A DNA stretch of 48,761 nt, taken from CAZZKF01 sp964654995 (GTDB lineage Bacteria > Pseudomonadota > Alphaproteobacteria > CAZZKF01). Positions 17,282 through 25,460 of this stretch are shown piece by piece. The stretch covers positions 1 to 48,761 of the forward strand of contig CAZZKF010000011.1 of NCBI GenBank assembly GCA_964654995.1, given 5' to 3'. Position 1 is the stretch's first letter. Every line of letters begins with the position of its first letter. The notes under the pieces were generated by a model that saw nothing but the letters and a program-made list of their open reading frames with translations, did not search any database and had not been told where the DNA came from. The translations under genes and the position numbers were made by a program.

Positions 17282-18721
17282 TCACTCCTTTGCGGTTGGG
17301 GCCTTGGGCTTTGGGCCGGCATCGGCTGCGGGCTCGACATCGAGCACCAGCCCGTCACGCCCGGTCACCCGGATGTGGACGCCGGCTTTCAGTTGCGCCG
17401 GCCCGCGGGCCGACCACAGCTCGCCGTGGACCCGGACCCGGCCACGGCCGCGGCGCCACGAGATCACTTGTCCAGTGGCGCCGATCAGCGCCTCGGCGCC
17501 GGTGACCACCGGGCGTCGCCAGGCCTTGAGGGCAAAGGCGGCGGTGGCGAGAAACAGGCCGCCGCTGACCAGGGCCACCGAACCGATAAGGACCGGCGAG
17601 ATGCCGAAGCCGGGGACATCCGTCTTCATCAGCAGGACCGAGCCGAGGATCAGGGAGGCGAGACCGCCGATGCCGAGCGCCCCGAAGGATGGCGCGAAGA
17701 CTTCCGCCACCATCAGCGCAAAGCCGAGGACGATCAGTGCCAGGCCGGCGTAATTGACGGGCAGGAGCTGAAAGGCATAGAGCGCCAGCACCAGGCTGGT
17801 GGCGCCGATTACCCCGGGCGCCACCATGCCGGGGTTGGAAAATTCGAGAAACAGGCCGTAGGCGCCGAGGATCAGCAACAGATAGGCGACGCTGGGATTG
17901 GTGATCACGGCCAGCAGTTCGGTGCGCCAGTCGGGCTCCAGCACCGTCACCTCGAGGCCGGCGGTGGCGATCTCGCGGCTCTCATCCAGGATGCGGACCC
18001 GGCGGCCATCGGCCTTGCGCAACAGATCGGCGACGCTGCTGGCCATCAGATCGACGACACCGATCTCGAGCGCCTCCTTCGCCGACAGGCTGGCGGCCGC
18101 GGCCACGGCCTGCTCGGCCCAGTCGGCATTGCGTCCGCGCAACTGGGCGAGCGAGCGGATATAGGCCACGGCATCGTTGAGCGCCTTGTCCGACATTGTC
18201 GGATGAGCCGGTTTTGCCGGCTCCTGGTTCTTGGTTTTGTCGCCGTCAGGAGGCGACATCGGCATCGGTGCGGGCGTCGGCGTTGGCGCCGGGGCACCGC
18301 CGCCGATCTGCACCGGCGTTGCGGCGCCGAGGTTGGTGCCCGGCGCCATGGCGGCGACATGGCTGGCATAAAGGATATAGGTGCCGGCCGACGCGGCGCG
18401 GGCACCGCTGGGTGCCACGTAAGCAAGCACCGGGATCGGCGAGGCGAGAATGCCCTTGATGATCTGGCGCATCGAGGTATCCAGCCCGCCCGGCGTGTCC
18501 ATGCGCAGGATCACCGCCCTGGCACCCTGCTCGCGGGCGCTGTCCAGACCGTCGCTGATGTAACTGGCAATCGCCGGGCCGATGGCGCCATTGATGTCGA
18601 GCAGAATCGCCTGGCCGGCCGCCGGCGTGCCGGAACCGGCCTCGCCCGGCTTTTCGGGCGCTGTCCATGCCTCGGCGCCGGCTGCAATCAGCAAGACAAT
18701 GACGAAATGAACCAGGCGCAT
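17282..18721 (-). CDS. NfeD-family membrane serine protease (ClpP-like)
   Basis: Long-form NfeD protein of 479 aa. A signal peptide (RLVHFVIVLLIAAGAEAW) leads to a ClpP-class protease domain with the nucleophile in GARAASAGTYIL and the Lys in SAKEALEIGVVD. A Pro/Ala/Met-rich linker (about residues 155-185) interrupts the protease domain. Then come four to five transmembrane helices and a C-terminal OB-fold NfeD domain (GATGQVISWRRGRGRVRVHGELW). By analogy with the archaeal 1510-N/stomatin pair it should cleave membrane-associated peptides including slipin; that is family knowledge. I chose the ATG at 18721 over the open frame to 18814 because it starts the signal peptide and follows GGGGG. 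It is first in the operon with slipin, the Lon-like protease and the Usp gene. Confidence 0.93.
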   Translation of the reverse strand: MRLVHFVIVLLIAAGAEAWTAPEKPGEAGSGTPAAGQAILLDINGAIGPAIASYISDGLDSAREQGARAVILRMDTPGGLDTSMRQIIKGILASPIPVLAYVAPSGARAASAGTYILYASHVAAMAPGTNLGAATPVQIGGGAPAPTPTPAPMPMSPPDGDKTKNQEPAKPAHPTMSDKALNDAVAYIRSLAQLRGRNADWAEQAVAAAASLSAKEALEIGVVDLMASSVADLLRKADGRRVRILDESREIATAGLEVTVLEPDWRTELLAVITNPSVAYLLLILGAYGLFLEFSNPGMVAPGVIGATSLVLALYAFQLLPVNYAGLALIVLGFALMVAEVFAPSFGALGIGGLASLILGSVLLMKTDVPGFGISPVLIGSVALVSGGLFLATAAFALKAWRRPVVTGAEALIGATGQVISWRRGRGRVRVHGELWSARGPAQLKAGVHIRVTGRDGLVLDVEPAADAGPKPKAPTAKE

Positions 18722-18734
18722 GTCTTGGCCCCCG

Positions 18735-18762
18735 ATGGCTTGTCTAAGCCGACAATGGCTTG
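18735..18762. promoter_or_regulatory. Direct repeats ATGGCTTG 20 bp apart
   Basis: In the 194-bp divergent gap between the NfeD gene and the Pcm-archease gene, ATGGCTTG occurs at 18735-18742 and 18755-18762, two helical turns apart, just upstream of the NfeD start codon. GGCTT-GTCT-AAGCC within it can also form a small hairpin. It may be an operator or a leader element for the proteostasis operon; the evidence is only the repeat itself. Confidence 0.25.
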
Positions 18763-18915
18763 GCCGGTGCGCTCGTTCAGTTATACCGTCTTTTCCTCTG
18801 CCCGGCCATGGCAAGGCATCTTGTCATAGATCAATGCGGGCTGGTGGCGGCTTTGATTCCATGTCACTCTCACGGAGGTGGCGAGGGGGCCCGATCCCCG
18901 GGCTCGAATGGTGGC

Positions 18916-20070
18916 ATGAAGGACTGGTTTGGCAAGGCGCGGCACCGGCGGCGCGTGTCATCGAACGGCAGCGCCGGTGACGGTCATGATGACCGGGCGC
19001 GGCGGCTGATCGAGGAAATCGCCGCCGAGATGCGGATGATCGCGGCCGAAACCGGCGAGTCCGAGCTCGATGCGAGGGTGGCGGCGGCCCTGCTTCAGGT
19101 GCCGCGCGATGCCTTTGTGCCGCCGAACCAGGTCGAGCTGGCCTATGCCAACCGGCCGCTTCCCATCGGCCACGGCCAGACCATTTCGCAGCCGGTGATC
19201 GTTGCGCTGATGACCCAGCTGCTGCATGTCGGGCCGGGGGCCAAAGTGCTGGAGGTCGGTACCGGATCGGGCTATCAGGCGGCGGTGCTGGCGGCGCTCG
19301 GCGCCGAGGTCTTTACCGTCGAGACCATTCCCGAACTGGCCGAGACCGCGCGCCGCCGGCTCGCGGACCTGGGCTATGAGCAGGTTCATGTGCGCTGCGG
19401 CGATGGCAGCCTCGGCTGGCCCGAGGAGGCACCGTTCGATGCCATCATCGTCACCGCCGGCGGGGCGCGGGTGCCGGAGCCCCTGATCGCCCAGCTTCGC
19501 CCTGGCGGACGGATGGTGATTCCGGTCGGCGGTTTCGGTTTTCAGAATCTGAAAGTCATTGAAAAGACGGACAACGGCCGCGTGGTCAGCCGCAACGTGT
19601 TGCCGGTGGCGTTCGTGCCGCTGGTCGGCTCCGGTGTCGCCGCCAGCGATGTCCCGAAGGCCCGCTGGGAGCATTTCGAGCATGGCGCTGATGTCGGCCT
19701 GCGCGGGGTTGGTGCCAGCCTGGCCGAGGCCTTCGAGCAGGTGGGCCTGGCGCTCACCGCGGTGGTCACCGACCCGGCCCGGGTGCAGGCGGAGACGGAG
19801 GTGGCGATCGCCTGCGAGGCGCCGGATCGCGAGCAGCTATTGATCGACTGGCTCAATGCCCTCATCTATGAAATGGCGACCCGGCGCATGCTGTTCGCCC
19901 GCTACGCGGTCGAGATCGATGGCCGGCGGCTGAGTGGTCGGGCCTGGGGCGAGCCGGTTGACGTTTCGCGTCATGCACCGGCGGTCGAGCCCAAGGGGGC
20001 AACCTTTACCGAGCTGTTCGTCGGCCGGCGCGACGGCCAGTGGGTCGCCCAGTGCGTCGTCGATGTCTAG
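18916..20070 (+). CDS. pcm: Pcm (isoaspartyl methyltransferase)-archease fusion
   Basis: A 384-aa two-domain protein. Residues about 20-240 are protein-L-isoaspartate O-methyltransferase: RDAFVPPNQVELAYANRPLP, GHGQTISQPVIVALM, and SAM motif I LEVGTGSGYQAAVL. It methylates damaged isoaspartyl residues so that they can revert. Residues 251-384 match archease, the activator of RtcB ligase: WEHFEHGADVGLRGVGASL, LLIDWLNALIYEMA, GATFTELFV and the terminal CVVDV, with the two metal-site-like Asp positions (HGAD, VVD) kept. The HT of the common HTAD motif reads HG. I chose the ATG at 18916; the ribosome site is weak, and a GGAGG lies farther upstream without a start. RtcB begins 35 nt downstream, which supports the archease call. 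Fusion of the two functions is unusual. Confidence 0.92.
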   Translation: MKDWFGKARHRRRVSSNGSAGDGHDDRARRLIEEIAAEMRMIAAETGESELDARVAAALLQVPRDAFVPPNQVELAYANRPLPIGHGQTISQPVIVALMTQLLHVGPGAKVLEVGTGSGYQAAVLAALGAEVFTVETIPELAETARRRLADLGYEQVHVRCGDGSLGWPEEAPFDAIIVTAGGARVPEPLIAQLRPGGRMVIPVGGFGFQNLKVIEKTDNGRVVSRNVLPVAFVPLVGSGVAASDVPKARWEHFEHGADVGLRGVGASLAEAFEQVGLALTAVVTDPARVQAETEVAIACEAPDREQLLIDWLNALIYEMATRRMLFARYAVEIDGRRLSGRAWGEPVDVSRHAPAVEPKGATFTELFVGRRDGQWVAQCVVDV

Positions 20071-20105
20071 CAGGGGGGTCCGCATGAACGCGGCGGAAGG
20101 CAGCG

Positions 20106-21536
20106 ATGGATCTCTCGCGGCTGCAAAAGATCGATGAGGCCACCTGGCGGATCGCGCCATCGGGTCCGATGCGCGTGCCCGCGGTGCTGTTCGGGGATGC
20201 CGCGCTGCTGCGCGACATGGACGCCAAGGTCTATGAGCAGATCGTCAACGTCGCCAGTCTGCCCGGCATCGTCGATGCCGCCTATGTGATGCCGGATGCC
20301 CACTGGGGCTACGGCTTTCCGATCGGCGGCGTTGCCGCCTTTGATGCCGAGGCCGGCGGCGTGGTTTCGGCCGGCGGCGTTGGCTTCGATATTTCCTGCG
20401 GTGTGCGCACGCTGCTCACCGGGCTTGCGATCGACGAGGTTCTGGCGGTCCGCGACCGGCTGGCGGACGCCCTGTTCGCCCATATTCCGGCCGGTGTCGG
20501 GAGCACCGGGGCGATCTCGCTCAAGGACGACGAGATGTGCGCGATGCTCTCGGGCGGCGCCCGCTGGGCGGTCGCTGCCGGCTTCGGCGAGGCGGCCGAT
20601 CTCGCCCGCATCGAGGATGGCGGTTGCGCCGACGGCGCCGATCCGGAGGCTGTCTCGGCCAAGGCGCGGCGCCGCCAGCGCGACGAGATGGGAACATTAG
20701 GCTCGGGCAATCATTATCTCGAGGTTCAGCGGGTGGCGGATATTTTCGATGGCGACTGCGCCGCCGGCTTCGGGCTCGCCAGTGACGACGCGGTGGTCAC
20801 CATTCATTGCGGCTCGCGGGGGCTCGGCCATCAGATCGGCACCGAATTCTTGCGCGAGATGGGGCTCTCGGCGGCGACCCACGGGCTGCGGCTGCCGGAC
20901 CGCGAGCTCGCCTGTGCGCCGATCGAATCGGATCTCGGGCAGCGCTATCTGGCAGCGATGCGGGCGGCGATCAACTGTGCGCTGGCCAATCGCCAGATCA
21001 TCACCCATCTGGTGCGCGAGGTGTTTGCCGAGGTGCTGCCGCAGGCCCGCCTCGAGCTGCTCTATGACGTTTCCCACAACACCTGCAAGGAGGAACTGCA
21101 CAAGGTCAACGGGGCCGAGCGCCGTCTTTACGTGCATCGCAAGGGCGCAACCCGGGCCTTCGGCCCCGGGCACGCGGATGTGCCGGAACCCCTGCGCCCC
21201 TTCGGGCAGCCGGTGCTGATCGGTGGCACCATGGGAACCGAATCTTATATTCTGGCCGGTATGGTCGATGGCGATGGGCGCGCCTTCGGCTCCGCCTGTC
21301 ACGGCGCCGGGCGGGTGATGAGCCGGCGTCAGGCCAAGAAGCAGTGGCGCGGCCGGCGCGTCATCGATGATTTGCGGGCGCGCGGAATTATCGTGCGCAG
21401 CGTCTCGGACCGTGGTGTGGCGGAAGAGGCGCCGGGCGCTTATAAAGATGTGAGCGGCGTCGTCCGGGCGTCTGAGCGGGCTGGCCTGGCGCGTCGCGTG
21501 GCCCGGGTTGTGCCGGTCATCTGCATCAAGGGCTGA
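20106..21536 (+). CDS. rtcB: RtcB RNA-splicing ligase
   Basis: GTP- and Mn-dependent RNA ligase that joins 2',3'-cyclic phosphate (or 3'-phosphate) ends to 5'-OH ends in RNA repair or tRNA healing. It is 476 aa. Active-site residues are all visible: Asp/Cys in GFDISCGVR, His in LGSGNHYLEVQ, His in HCGSRGLGHQ, His in DVSHNTCKEE, and the guanylylated His in SACHGAGRVMSRR. The C-terminus ends in PVICIKG, the characteristic family ending. GGAAGG precedes the ATG. It lies 35 nt after the Pcm-archease gene, whose C-terminal domain is the expected RtcB activator, and 20 nt before a DUF3775 gene. No RtcA or RtcR gene is nearby. Confidence 0.97.
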   Translation: MDLSRLQKIDEATWRIAPSGPMRVPAVLFGDAALLRDMDAKVYEQIVNVASLPGIVDAAYVMPDAHWGYGFPIGGVAAFDAEAGGVVSAGGVGFDISCGVRTLLTGLAIDEVLAVRDRLADALFAHIPAGVGSTGAISLKDDEMCAMLSGGARWAVAAGFGEAADLARIEDGGCADGADPEAVSAKARRRQRDEMGTLGSGNHYLEVQRVADIFDGDCAAGFGLASDDAVVTIHCGSRGLGHQIGTEFLREMGLSAATHGLRLPDRELACAPIESDLGQRYLAAMRAAINCALANRQIITHLVREVFAEVLPQARLELLYDVSHNTCKEELHKVNGAERRLYVHRKGATRAFGPGHADVPEPLRPFGQPVLIGGTMGTESYILAGMVDGDGRAFGSACHGAGRVMSRRQAKKQWRGRRVIDDLRARGIIVRSVSDRGVAEEAPGAYKDVSGVVRASERAGLARRVARVVPVICIKG

Positions 21537-21556
21537 ACATAGAGGGTGGAAGCGAA

Positions 21557-21991
21557 ATGGCACAGGACCTGGAAGGGAATGAGCGGACGCTGGCGATTGA
21601 TCCGGAAACCGTCTGCTACATCATCGTCAAGGCGCGCGAGTTCGACGTCAAGGTCGACCCGGTGGAAACCGACCCCGGCTCGAACGCGGCCGACGACGGC
21701 GAAACCGCGATCCTTCAGGACTATGCCAACGACCCTACGTATGACGAGCTGAAGAGCGCCATCGAGTCGCTGAACGAGGAGCAGCAATATACGCTGGTTG
21801 CGCTGATGTGGCTGGGGCGCGGGACCTACGGCGTCGACGAGTGGGAAACGGCGCTGGATGATGCCCGGGCGGCGGCCAACGATCGCACCGCGGAATACCT
21901 TCTGGGCACGCCGCTGCTTGCCGACTACCTCGAGGAAGGGCTGAGTCAATTCGGCTTTTCCTGCGAGGATATCGAGATGGGCCGCCTTTAG
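21557..21991 (+). CDS. DUF3775 protein
   Basis: Small acidic protein of 144 aa that I recognise as the DUF3775 family, of unknown function. It has LAIDPETVCYIIVKAREFDVKV at the N-terminus, an acidic linker, and a conserved helical core (YDELKSAIESLNEEQQYTLVALMWLGRG) ending with TPLLADYLEEGLSQFGFSCEDIEMG. No signal peptide, membrane helix or catalytic motif is visible. It follows rtcB by 20 nt on the same strand and is probably in the same transcript; whether it works with RtcB is not shown. It is convergent with the transporter gene, 15 nt away. Confidence 0.85.
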   Translation: MAQDLEGNERTLAIDPETVCYIIVKAREFDVKVDPVETDPGSNAADDGETAILQDYANDPTYDELKSAIESLNEEQQYTLVALMWLGRGTYGVDEWETALDDARAAANDRTAEYLLGTPLLADYLEEGLSQFGFSCEDIEMGRL

Positions 21992-22006
21992 GCGCGACTC
22001 ACACCC

Positions 22007-23401
22007 CTAATCGCTGACCAGCTTGGCGATGAAGATGGTCAGAAGCGCGGCGGGCGCCAGATAGCGCATGATGAAATACCAGGCGCTGAACGTCCAGGGC
22101 CTGCGCATGTTCAGTTCGTCGCGGCTGGTGTCGGGTGAAATCACCCAGCCGATGAACACCGTGATCAGAAGACCGCTGACCGGAATGGCGACATTGGCGG
22201 TGAAGAAATCGAACAGCCGGAAGATGGTCATCGTCTCGAAGGTCTTGAACATCGCAAGCGGTTTGACATCGTTCCAGATGTTGAACGACAGCACCGAGCC
22301 GAGGCCGATGAGCCAGGCGAAGCCGCCCGAGGCCAGGGCCATGGCCGGGCGCTTCAGGCCCTTGCGCTCTTCGAGCCAGGAGACCAGCGATTCCAGCATC
22401 GAGATCGAGGTGCTGAGCGCCGCGAAAAACACCAGGACGAAGAACAGCGTGCCGAAAAACAGCCCCCCCGGCATGTGACCGAAGGCGATCGGCAGGGTGA
22501 CGAAAATCAGCCCCGGGCCACCGGCCGGCTCCAGCCCGTTGGCCAGCACGATGGAAAAGATGGCGAGCCCGGCGAGCAGTGCGACCAGCGTGTCGGCGCC
22601 GGCGATGACGGCCGAGGCAGATGCGATCGACGTATCCTTCTGCATGTAGGCTCCATAGGCGATGATGCCGCCGCCCCCCACACTGAGCGAAAAGAACGCC
22701 TGTCCCAGGGCCTGAAGGACGGCGTTGTTATCGATCTTGGAAAAGTCGGGGGCGAACAGGAACCGCAGGGCGGCGCCCATGTCGGCAGTGAATGCACCAT
22801 AGGCAACCAGCATCACGAGGATGATGAACAGTGCCGGCATCATGAATTTCACTGCCTTTTCCACACCTTCGCGCACGCCGCGGGCGACGATGAAAATGGT
22901 GAAGGCCATGAACAGCCCGTGCCAGAAGCCCATGCGCAGGGGGTCGCCCTTGACCGCCTCGAACACCTGCTTCGACGCCTCCGGCCCGATGCCGTCGAAC
23001 AGGCCGCGCGCGCTCATGACCAGATAATCCAGCGTCCAGCCGGCCACGACGCTGAAGAAGGTCAGCGCCATATAGGCGGCGATGACGGTCAGCCAGCCGA
23101 GATATTTCCACTTGGGGCTTCGCCCCTCGGCGACCGCCAGCACATGGGTGGAATTGATCGGGCTCTGGCGGCCGCGCCGGCCGATCATGATCATCGCGAT
23201 CAGCGCCGGAACGCCGAGGACCACGATAAACAGCAGGTAGAGCAGCACGAAGGCGCCGCCACCGTTCTCGCCGGCGATGAACGGAAACCGCCAGATGTTG
23301 CCGAGCCCCACTGCGCTGCCGATGGCGGCGAACAAAAATCCCCAGCGGCTGGCGAACTGTTCGTGAGCGCCGGCTTGCGGTGTCGGCGTGGCCTGGTTCA
23401 T
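22007..23401 (-). CDS. NSS-family sodium-dependent transporter
   Basis: Inner-membrane Na+-coupled symporter of 464 aa in the neurotransmitter:sodium symporter (SNF) family, homologous in style to LeuT and bacterial amino-acid transporters. The TM1 signature GSAVGLGNIWRFPFIAGENG is present, including the residues that bind Na+ and substrate in LeuT relatives. About 11 hydrophobic segments follow, and the QAFFSLSVGGGGIIAYGAY stretch matches TM6. Substrate is probably an amino acid but cannot be specified. It is not closely linked to the downstream reductase gene, with about 90 bp between them. Confidence 0.93.
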   Translation of the reverse strand: MNQATPTPQAGAHEQFASRWGFLFAAIGSAVGLGNIWRFPFIAGENGGGAFVLLYLLFIVVLGVPALIAMIMIGRRGRQSPINSTHVLAVAEGRSPKWKYLGWLTVIAAYMALTFFSVVAGWTLDYLVMSARGLFDGIGPEASKQVFEAVKGDPLRMGFWHGLFMAFTIFIVARGVREGVEKAVKFMMPALFIILVMLVAYGAFTADMGAALRFLFAPDFSKIDNNAVLQALGQAFFSLSVGGGGIIAYGAYMQKDTSIASASAVIAGADTLVALLAGLAIFSIVLANGLEPAGGPGLIFVTLPIAFGHMPGGLFFGTLFFVLVFFAALSTSISMLESLVSWLEERKGLKRPAMALASGGFAWLIGLGSVLSFNIWNDVKPLAMFKTFETMTIFRLFDFFTANVAIPVSGLLITVFIGWVISPDTSRDELNMRRPWTFSAWYFIMRYLAPAALLTIFIAKLVSD

Positions 23402-23492
23402 GGTCGGATTCCCCCTCAGGTGGCTTCTGTAGTCATTGCTCCGCCCCCCGGCGGCCCGACAGTTTGCCCGAAACCACCCATTTCGGCCAGAT

Positions 23493-24500
23493 TCATTCGG
23501 CCTTGCCGGGTTTGGCCGGCGTCTTCTTTCGTTTTGCCAGCATCTTGGCGGAAATGGCGCCGCCGGCGCCCGGGGTGCTCCAGGGGCAGACGTGGATGCA
23601 GATGCCGCAGCCCCGGGTCATCGCGAAATAGGGGATGCATTTGTCGAAATCGACGTACCATTTGCGTACCCCCCGGACCATCTGCTTGGTCTCGAATATG
23701 GCGTCAGGCGGGCAGTCCTCGACACAGCGCCGGCACGACGCGCAGAAATCGTCGACACCCAGATCGACCGGCGAATCGGTGGTCAGCGGCAAATCGGTGA
23801 GCACCGTGGCGAGGCGCATGCCGGAGCCGAGCGCACGCGAAATCAGCGATCCATGCTTGCCGAGCTCGCCCAGCCCGGCGCGGATGGCCAGCGGGATATG
23901 CAGGATGTCGCTGGTCTTGGAATCGCCGAAGGCGCGGGCCGGCCAGCCCATGGCGCGAATCTCTTCGGCCAGGCGGATGGCGGCACGGGCGATCAGCCGA
24001 TAGCTGCGCTGGACCTCGGTCTGGGCGCGATCGCCGGGAATGTCGGCAACCGCCTCGCGGTTCATGCCCCGGCCCAGGCAGATGGCGTAGCGAAAGCCGA
24101 GGGGATCGCCGTAGACCGGCGGGTCGCCGTAAACCGCGTCCTCGCCCATGGTGGTGATGCCAACCAGATCGGCCCCAAAACGGCGGGCCAGATCCTTGAT
24201 CTGGCGCGCCATTGCTGCCGGGTCGTCGACCGGCTGGCGCTTGCGGGCCACCGGGCCCACGGAACGGCGCAACTGCCAGCGGTTGGCCAGCGCCTGCACG
24301 AACGTCGGCCAGGCCACCAGCATCGCCGAATTCCTGTTGAGCGCATGCCAGGCCAAGGGCGGCGCGCCGTCGGCGCCGTGGTAGACCTTGCGGGCGCGCA
24401 CCCGCTCTCTCACGCCCAGCCCGTTGATCTGGTTGCCGGAGCGCGGCGTCCGATGATACGCGAAGGTGTAAACCGGCGGCGGCGGATTGCGGGGGCGCAT
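23493..24500 (-). CDS. Reductive-dehalogenase-like [4Fe-4S] protein
   Basis: Protein of 335 aa with an RdhA/QueG-type C-terminal half: RAGLGELGKHGSLISRALG, RLATVLTDLPLTTD, then a ferredoxin-like cluster CASCRRCVEDCP and a second cluster CGICIHVCPW. The GLGELGKHG block and the compact spacing between clusters (DFDKCIPYFAMTRGCG) resemble the reductive dehalogenase family more than epoxyqueuosine reductase QueG, which also lacks this N-terminus. No Tat signal is visible, so a cytoplasmic non-respiratory enzyme is likely. Cobalamin use is expected from the family but not provable here. A short Arg/Trp-rich ORF and an AhpD-like gene precede it on the same strand, so it is probably the last gene of a small operon. 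The substrate is unknown. Confidence 0.82.
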   Translation of the reverse strand: MRPRNPPPPVYTFAYHRTPRSGNQINGLGVRERVRARKVYHGADGAPPLAWHALNRNSAMLVAWPTFVQALANRWQLRRSVGPVARKRQPVDDPAAMARQIKDLARRFGADLVGITTMGEDAVYGDPPVYGDPLGFRYAICLGRGMNREAVADIPGDRAQTEVQRSYRLIARAAIRLAEEIRAMGWPARAFGDSKTSDILHIPLAIRAGLGELGKHGSLISRALGSGMRLATVLTDLPLTTDSPVDLGVDDFCASCRRCVEDCPPDAIFETKQMVRGVRKWYVDFDKCIPYFAMTRGCGICIHVCPWSTPGAGGAISAKMLAKRKKTPAKPGKAE

Positions 24501-24523
24501 GGGCGGGTGTCACATGGCCGGGT

Positions 24524-24706
24524 TCAGTCGAGCCAGAACGGCTGACCGTCGCGGGCACATCGGGCGTAAGCGCGGCGGATGCGCCCGCCGACGGTGAGCC
24601 AGCGCCAGGTGAGCCGGACGAGATAAAGGGCGAGCCGCAGATCGCGCCAGGCACGCCGCCACGGCCCACCCGATTCGAGATAGAATCGCTGTTCGTAGAC
24701 CGCCAT
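24524..24706 (-). CDS. 60-aa Arg/Trp-rich protein, unknown
   Basis: A 60-aa reading frame whose ATG directly abuts the TGA of the AhpD-like gene (TGAATG), an arrangement typical of translational coupling, and which ends 23 nt before the next gene. It is basic and rich in Arg, Trp and Leu (GPWRRAWRDLRLALYLVRLTWRW), with an amphipathic or peripheral-membrane character, and ends in GQPFWLD. I do not recognise the family. The placement supports a real gene, but short GC-rich frames can be fortuitous. Confidence 0.55.
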   Translation of the reverse strand: MAVYEQRFYLESGGPWRRAWRDLRLALYLVRLTWRWLTVGGRIRRAYARCARDGQPFWLD

Positions 24707-25243
24707 TCAGTCGTCCGAAAAATCGTAGCCGAATTCGGCCAGCAACTCGCCGCGCCTGCGGAAATCCTGGGCATCACGGCCCTTGACGCCATGGCCTTCG
24801 ACGATCCGGTTGTAGCTGTTGAACAGGGCGCAGACGACGATCGCGTCGTGCAGCGCGTCCTCGTTCCAGCCGGCATCGAAGACCGCGCGGGCATCTGCCT
24901 CGACCATTCTGGCGGGGACCTCGGTGAGCTTCTTCACATAGCGAAAGATCGGTTTCAGGCGCTCATCCACCGGCGCCGCATCGATATCCTCGATCAGCGC
25001 CTCGATGGTCGCCGGATCGGCACCGAGCGCCGCCGCCGTGGCGGCGTGCGAGCCGTGACAGAAGCGGCATGCATTGAGCGCCGAGACGTAAGCCGCGATC
25101 AGCTCGCGCTCGGCCGCGGTCAGCGGCGACGGGCCGCGCAAGACCGCCTGCGCGAAGCGGCCCAGGTGCTTGTAGGTTTCGGGGCGATGGAGCGCGATGT
25201 CGCGCATGCCCGAATTGTCATCGAGATAACTGAAAAACGGCAC
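24707..25243 (-). CDS. AhpD-like/carboxymuconolactone decarboxylase-family protein
   Basis: Protein of 178 aa of the alkylhydroperoxidase AhpD-like ('peroxidase-related') family. The redox signature NACRFCHGSHAATA has the C-x2-C-x3-H arrangement of AhpD, in which the two Cys carry disulfide chemistry. The helical DAIVVCALFNSYNRIVEGHG near the C-terminus is typical of the fold. I chose the GTG at 25243 (VPFFSYLDDNSGM) because AAAGAG lies upstream at suitable spacing; the long open extension to 25387 has no family character. It is the first gene of a probable operon with the 60-aa ORF and the reductive-dehalogenase-like protein, hinting at a joint redox role, and is divergent from the PEP-CTERM gene. 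Confidence 0.87.
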   Translation of the reverse strand: MPFFSYLDDNSGMRDIALHRPETYKHLGRFAQAVLRGPSPLTAAERELIAAYVSALNACRFCHGSHAATAAALGADPATIEALIEDIDAAPVDERLKPIFRYVKKLTEVPARMVEADARAVFDAGWNEDALHDAIVVCALFNSYNRIVEGHGVKGRDAQDFRRRGELLAEFGYDFSDD

Positions 25244-25386
25244 GGCATAACTCTTTGCTGGTGAAACACACGTCTTGGCGGCCCGCCGGCAATCATCGTC
25301 AGGCCGACGGCGACGCCATGATGGCACAGGACGCCAGAACGGGCCAGCCCGGGGAATGGCGGCAGACCGACGCCCGCGTGCCGGCA

Positions 25387-25452
25387 AAACTGTCGGGAAA
25401 TTTTACAGTTTGTTCGGGATTGGCGCGCAAGATTCCCGGAAAGTCCCGGAAA
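25387..25452 (+). promoter_or_regulatory. Dyad and phased repeats upstream of sigma-54 promoter
   Basis: AAACTGT (25387-25393) and ACAGTTT (25405-25411) form a perfect 7-bp dyad with an 11-nt spacer. Closer to the promoter, TCCCGGAAA occurs at 25434-25442 and 25444-25452, 10 bp apart, so on the same helix face. Both lie upstream of the -24 element in the position where an enhancer-binding activator would bind. The regulator is inferred to be of NtrC type because of the promoter class; no such gene is in the window. Confidence 0.4.
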
Positions 25453-25460
25453 ACCACCCA

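Noticed and set aside
16241..18829. 862-aa open frame on the plus strand
   Set aside because: Antisense to slipin, NfeD and part of the Lon-like gene. Composition is His/Asp/Arg-rich without domains.
23493..24500. Epoxyqueuosine reductase QueG
   Set aside because: The GLGELGKHG block and cluster spacing fit reductive-dehalogenase-like proteins better and the N-terminus is not QueG-like. Kept as an alternative only.
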